A DNA stretch of 64,000 nt from Emcibacter sp. (GTDB taxonomy: Bacteria; Pseudomonadota; Alphaproteobacteria; Sphingomonadales; Emcibacteraceae): positions 2,156,001 to 2,220,000 of the forward strand of contig NZ_OY776217.1 in assembly GCF_963675455.1 (NCBI RefSeq), written 5' to 3'. The notes beneath the pieces were generated by a model. It saw only the letters and a program-made list of their open reading frames with translations. It was not told the DNA's origin and did no database searches. The position numbers and the translations under genes are program-made. This document shows positions 60,290 through 64,000 of the stretch, piece by piece (positions within the stretch are counted from its first letter, which is position 1; each line of letters opens with the position of its first letter).

Positions 60290-60952
60290 ATGAAAATGTT
60301 GCCAACTGTGCTTATTGCAGATGACCACCCATTGTTCAGGGACGCCCTGAAACAGGCAATCAAGCCTGTTTTGCCAGAACATCAGACGGTTGGGGTTGGC
60401 AATCTTGCGGAAGCGCGTGAACGGATGAAGCAGGGAGACATTTCTCTCCTGCTTCTCGACTTGCATATGTCAGACAGTCACGGTTTTGTCGGCCTGATAG
60501 AATTCCGCCAGGAATTCCCCTCTGTGCCGATCGTCGTCGTCTCCGCAAGCGAGGATCCGGAAATTATCATCCGTGCCATAGAATTCGGCGCCTCCGGCTT
60601 TATTCCCAAATCTTCTTCCCTGGACCAGATGTCCGGCGCCATCGACGCCATCATGCAGGGCGACATCTGGACGCCGGATCACATTGATCTCGACAACGTT
60701 ATTCTGGACAAGGAGCAGTCTGAAACCAACCAGAAACTCAAACAACTCACTGGCGCGCAACTCAAGGTGCTGCATGCTGTCGTCCGCGGCCTGCTGAACA
60801 AACAGATTGCTCACGAGCTCGGTATAACAGAGGCGACCGTAAAGGCACATCTTACGGCGATTTTTCGCAAACTGGATGTGATCAACCGAACCCAGGCGGT
60901 GATGGTTGCACGGGGACTGGATATCGAAAAGGCCCTCCTTGACGTTGACTAG
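60290..60952 (+). CDS. LuxR-family response regulator (CrbR/ErdR-like)
   Basis: A 220-residue two-domain regulator. The receiver domain (1-125) has acidic pocket D11-D12, phosphorylation site Asp57 (LLLLDLHMSD) and Lys107 (IPKSSS). The C-terminal LuxR HTH (about 150-210) contains VVRGLLNKQIAHELGITEATVKAHL. It is convergent with a hybrid histidine kinase carrying an SSS domain; this pairing is that of CrbS-CrbR (MxtR-ErdR), which controls acetyl-CoA synthetase in gammaproteobacteria. It lies just outside the right island edge. Confidence 0.85.
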   Translation: MKMLPTVLIADDHPLFRDALKQAIKPVLPEHQTVGVGNLAEARERMKQGDISLLLLDLHMSDSHGFVGLIEFRQEFPSVPIVVVSASEDPEIIIRAIEFGASGFIPKSSSLDQMSGAIDAIMQGDIWTPDHIDLDNVILDKEQSETNQKLKQLTGAQLKVLHAVVRGLLNKQIAHELGITEATVKAHLTAIFRKLDVINRTQAVMVARGLDIEKALLDVD

Positions 60953-60987
60953 GCTGGGTGTGCCTACCGCCAGACCTCTCCGTAATT

Positions 60988-63900
60988 TCACCCCTTCAGA
61001 CTGTTTTGCAACAGAGCCCGCAATGCGGCCGGCGCCACAGGTTTCGAGAGAACCGGCAGGTCAGTCGCCAGTGTCTTCAGAGCACTTTCCTGGCGTTCCG
61101 CTGTCACAATAATGGCCGGCGGCTGTTCCCCCCAGATGGCACACAGATGATCAAACAGCGCCGGACCGGTATCTCCTTCATCCAGCTGCCAGTCCAGCAA
61201 GACAATATCCGGCAAACGTTCTGAGTCCTGCCAAAAGCTCTCTGCTTCCTGACGATTGGCTGCAAGCAGCACATTCGCCCCCCATCTTTCCAGCAATATT
61301 TTCAGGGCGTCCAGTATGGCCTTGTCGTTATCAACACAGAGGATAAGGCGGTCCAGAAGAAAGCGCTGTTTAGGACGACTGGATCCGGGCTTCACCGTGA
61401 TCTCCCCTTCACCTGCCATCGGCAGTGTAAGGGCAAAACAACTTCCCGTGCCGACAGTTGACGAGACTTCGATCCGGTGTCCCAGGATCTTGACAATACG
61501 GTCACAAATGGCAAGTCCCAGCCCAAGTCCCGCTTCCGCGCCGGGAATATCTTTTAGCCGCTCGAATTCATTAAAGATACTGTCTATTTTATCCCCGGGA
61601 ATACCGATCCCCGTGTCATAGACGTATACCGTAATCTCTTCACCCTTCCTGCGACAGCCAACCAATATACGGCCCGTGCTTGTGTAGCGGACCGCATTTG
61701 AAATCAGGTTTTGCAGGACAGAGAACAACAGCCCCTTGTCGCTTTCCACATAGGCCCCGGTCGGAACATAGTGAATGTTGATATTCTTCTGTCCGGCAAT
61801 GATAGAGAAATCACTAACCAGGTCATCAAGAATATCATGAAGGGCAAACCGACTGACATTTGGTCGCATACCACCGGCATCCAGCTTGGAAATATCCAGC
61901 AACGCCCGTATCAACTGGTCCGCCGATTGGATGGAACTGTCCAGCTTGCGGGCAATATCAAGGGCATCGGGTAACTGATCGCGGACATCTTCTTTCAACG
62001 CATGGGCGAAGAGGCGGGCCGCATTCAACGGCTGCAACAGGTCGTGACTGGCGGCAGCGAGGAATTTGGTCTTCGACTGTGTGGCGGCTTCCGCCAGTTG
62101 CTTGGCCTTGACGAGTTCCACATTCACCCGGCTGAGTTCGCTGGTTCGCTCGACAACTCTTTGTTCGAGGGTAATATTTGTTTTCTGCAGGGCCTGCTCG
62201 GCCTGGAAACGGGCGGAAATATCCTGATAGAGCACGAAGTAGCCGGTGACAGAACCGTTCTGGAACTGGGGAACGTAATTGACCTGGAACTGGACGGCAT
62301 TGTGCCGGCGATCAAGCAATTCCAGATCGAAATTGACACTTTCCCCGGACATTGTCTGCATGATATAGGGAAGCCTGTATTCGAAATCCCGCTCTGCCAG
62401 AAATTCATTGATGTGGCATCCGATAATTGCGTCCTTACGGTCTCCACCATACCACTCAAGATACGCTTTGTTTGCGAACTTCAGGATGAGATTCCTGTCG
62501 ATAAAGGCGATCAGGGCCGGAACGTTGTCCGTATAAAAACGGATGCTTCGTTCACTGTCTTTCAGCGCCTGTTCAATTCTCTTGCTTTCGGTAATATCCG
62601 TAAAACTGGTTACATAGTTCCCGAACGGCATGGGACGGCCCTCGATTTTGATGACACGGCCGTCTTTATGGGTATGCTCGTAATTGTGATGACGGCGTAA
62701 CTTAAGGTGTTCGATACGCCTGCGGATAAACCGGGCAACATCCATGTCATTACCAACGCCATTTTCGGCATTGAAACGCAATACCTCCTCTATCGGCATA
62801 CCCGGCCTGATAAAGTTCTTCGGGAATTCGAACATTTCAATATAACGTATGTTCCAGGCCACCAGTTCAAGATTCTTGTTCACCACCGACACCCCCTGTA
62901 TCAGGTTATCCAGCGTCGATTGCAGCAGTTCCTGAGTAAATTCCAGTTTCTGGTGAGTTTCATCCAGAACCGTGGCAATATCCTCGATTCCCAGATTTCC
63001 TTTGGTCAGGGCGAACCCCACTATAATTCTTGCCGAGGCCGCGCCAATAACACGGGCGACCTGTTTTTCCGCAAAACGCGCCAGATCTGCATCTACAGGA
63101 TTATGATCGTACAGGGGCTGGCCGTTCAGGGTCTCGTAGGCCGCAAAGGCCTCTGCCGTTTTTTCCCGTCCCAGTGACCGTTCAATTAAAACCCTGAGGT
63201 CGGCAATGGTGGCCTGGCTTTTCATTGTGCCTGTCAGGCTGTATCCGCTGCTGCCGCCAACAAAACTACTGGCCTGCACCCGGTCGACAATACGCGGTTC
63301 CGCATTAAACGAGCCGAGAATATAAAGCAGCAGGTTTCCGCCGACGCTCCAGATCATGCCATGAGTCAAATGGTCATATCCCGCAAGTCCTAGGAAGGCC
63401 TGCGGATCCAGAAGTGGGGCAGACTCACGAATGAGCTGAACGACATTTTCCCCAAAGTAGGCCGGCATGATCAGGGTATAAATCCACATCACCAGACCGT
63501 AGGTCAGCCCGAGCATAACCCCGTTCCGATGCCCCCTTTGCCAGTACAGGCCGCCGATCAGGGCAGGAATAAACTGCATGGCGGCCGCAAAAGACAGAAT
63601 TCCGAAGCTGGCTAGCGTATCTCCGTCCCTGACGCCGCTGGCATAGGTGCTGGCCATCAGCATCAGCAGCAAAATCACCAGGCGGCGGACAAACAGATGG
63701 CGCCGCCCGATGATCTTGCTGGCCAGTGGGCGCAAATGTTTGTTGCTCAGCAGAAGTGATATGAGCAGGTCGTTAGTGATCATGGTGCTGAGTGCTACTG
63801 CGGAGACGATGACCAGACCCATGGCTGCGGAAAAGCCGCCCAGGAATATGATCAGAGCCAGTAGGTTCTGGTCATTGCCCAAGGGCAGGGTCAGGACATA

Positions 63901-64000
63901 AAGGTCGGGATTGTCCCCTGCCGCGGGACTGTTGAGCCCGGCCAGGGCGATGGGAATGGCCACCACGGAAACGATAATCATAGAGGTCAACAGAACAAAA
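60988..64000 (-). CDS. Hybrid histidine kinase with sodium/solute-symporter domain (CrbS/MxtR-like), 5' end outside window
   Basis: The frame is open to the window end, so the N-terminus is missing; 1003 codons are visible. First come about seven membrane helices of an SSS (PutP-like) domain, then a linker like the STAC domain (residues about 245-330). One PAS region with ELLQSTLDNLIQGVSVV and another with FYTDNVPALIAFIDRN follow. The HisKA H-box is FLAAASHDLLQPLNAARLFAH, the ATPase G-box GLGLGLAICDRI, and the C-terminal receiver has LLDWQLDEGDTG. Such kinases couple substrate transport or sensing to phosphotransfer. The likely partner is the convergent LuxR-type regulator. Confidence 0.92.
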   Translation of the reverse strand, partial: FVLLTSMIIVSVVAIPIALAGLNSPAAGDNPDLYVLTLPLGNDQNLLALIIFLGGFSAAMGLVIVSAVALSTMITNDLLISLLLSNKHLRPLASKIIGRRHLFVRRLVILLLMLMASTYASGVRDGDTLASFGILSFAAAMQFIPALIGGLYWQRGHRNGVMLGLTYGLVMWIYTLIMPAYFGENVVQLIRESAPLLDPQAFLGLAGYDHLTHGMIWSVGGNLLLYILGSFNAEPRIVDRVQASSFVGGSSGYSLTGTMKSQATIADLRVLIERSLGREKTAEAFAAYETLNGQPLYDHNPVDADLARFAEKQVARVIGAASARIIVGFALTKGNLGIEDIATVLDETHQKLEFTQELLQSTLDNLIQGVSVVNKNLELVAWNIRYIEMFEFPKNFIRPGMPIEEVLRFNAENGVGNDMDVARFIRRRIEHLKLRRHHNYEHTHKDGRVIKIEGRPMPFGNYVTSFTDITESKRIEQALKDSERSIRFYTDNVPALIAFIDRNLILKFANKAYLEWYGGDRKDAIIGCHINEFLAERDFEYRLPYIMQTMSGESVNFDLELLDRRHNAVQFQVNYVPQFQNGSVTGYFVLYQDISARFQAEQALQKTNITLEQRVVERTSELSRVNVELVKAKQLAEAATQSKTKFLAAASHDLLQPLNAARLFAHALKEDVRDQLPDALDIARKLDSSIQSADQLIRALLDISKLDAGGMRPNVSRFALHDILDDLVSDFSIIAGQKNINIHYVPTGAYVESDKGLLFSVLQNLISNAVRYTSTGRILVGCRRKGEEITVYVYDTGIGIPGDKIDSIFNEFERLKDIPGAEAGLGLGLAICDRIVKILGHRIEVSSTVGTGSCFALTLPMAGEGEITVKPGSSRPKQRFLLDRLILCVDNDKAILDALKILLERWGANVLLAANRQEAESFWQDSERLPDIVLLDWQLDEGDTGPALFDHLCAIWGEQPPAIIVTAERQESALKTLATDLPVLSKPVAPAALRALLQNSLKG

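Noticed and set aside
1..64000. CRISPR arrays, rRNA genes and complete insertion sequences
   Set aside because: No regularly spaced repeats, no rRNA segments, and no transposase or terminal inverted repeats were seen.

Overview
The window reads as chromosome of a moderately G+C-rich alphaproteobacterium. The ribosomal gene order is tuf-S10-spc-alpha with adk between secY and rpsM. There is an ATP12-type F1 assembly chaperone, an NsrR/Rrf2 regulator, a Fluc channel and a PEP-CTERM protein. A marine Emcibacterales/Kordiimonadales-like host is a guess from protein flavour only.

Region 1 (1-14.2 kb) holds the end of tuf, then a single-strand ribosomal superoperon from rpsJ to rplQ with secY, adk and rpoA. 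It closes with a clear terminator. A consensus-like promoter inside it precedes rpsM.

Region 2 (14.2-36.2 kb) is ordinary core and accessory chromosome. It starts with a three-gene minus-strand operon (TRIC/UPF0126 membrane protein, GCS2-type ligase, AstE/AspA-type deacylase) of unknown joint function. Next come a Do-like protease, rarA, an esterase and a CFA synthase. Then follow a DUF429-like protein, fluC/crcB, a RluC-type enzyme, a HAD phosphatase, ATP12 and nhaA. Propionyl-CoA carboxylase (pccB-pccA), a PEP-CTERM/DUF839-like protein, acylphosphatase, lipB, a very short fliN and cysH complete the region.

Region 3 (36.28-60.1 kb) looks like an old, composite genomic island. It begins at tRNA-Leu(GAG) with a truncated tyrosine-recombinase gene. 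It ends with a diverged copy of the same tRNA-3'-end/integrase-leader sequence followed by a broken integrase. Inside, three short sequences resemble the 3' end of an initiator tRNA and suggest nested integration events. The cargo falls in four blocks. (a) A MerR-associated putative catabolic cluster: PhyH-type dioxygenase, GST, 4-TM protein, GMC oxidoreductase, MerR regulator, TonB receptor and a cytoplasmic-looking molybdopterin oxidoreductase; two of its transcription units share a promoter/operator element. (b) A DUF488 protein, a chemoreceptor with a nitrate/nitrite-sensing (NIT) domain and a porin. (c) A TetR-HlyD-DevC-DevA type export cassette lying between the porin and a duplicated porin 3' fragment. 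(d) A nitric-oxide/nitrite block: HPP-CBS membrane protein, nsrR, hmp and an nnrS remnant. Two NsrR-type 11-1-11 palindromes, one of them perfect, lie upstream of hmp/nsrR and of the HPP gene.

Region 4 (60.3-64 kb) has a LuxR-type response regulator convergent with a large hybrid histidine kinase. The kinase carries an SSS transporter-like domain, as in the CrbS-CrbR/MxtR-ErdR family, and runs off the window end.
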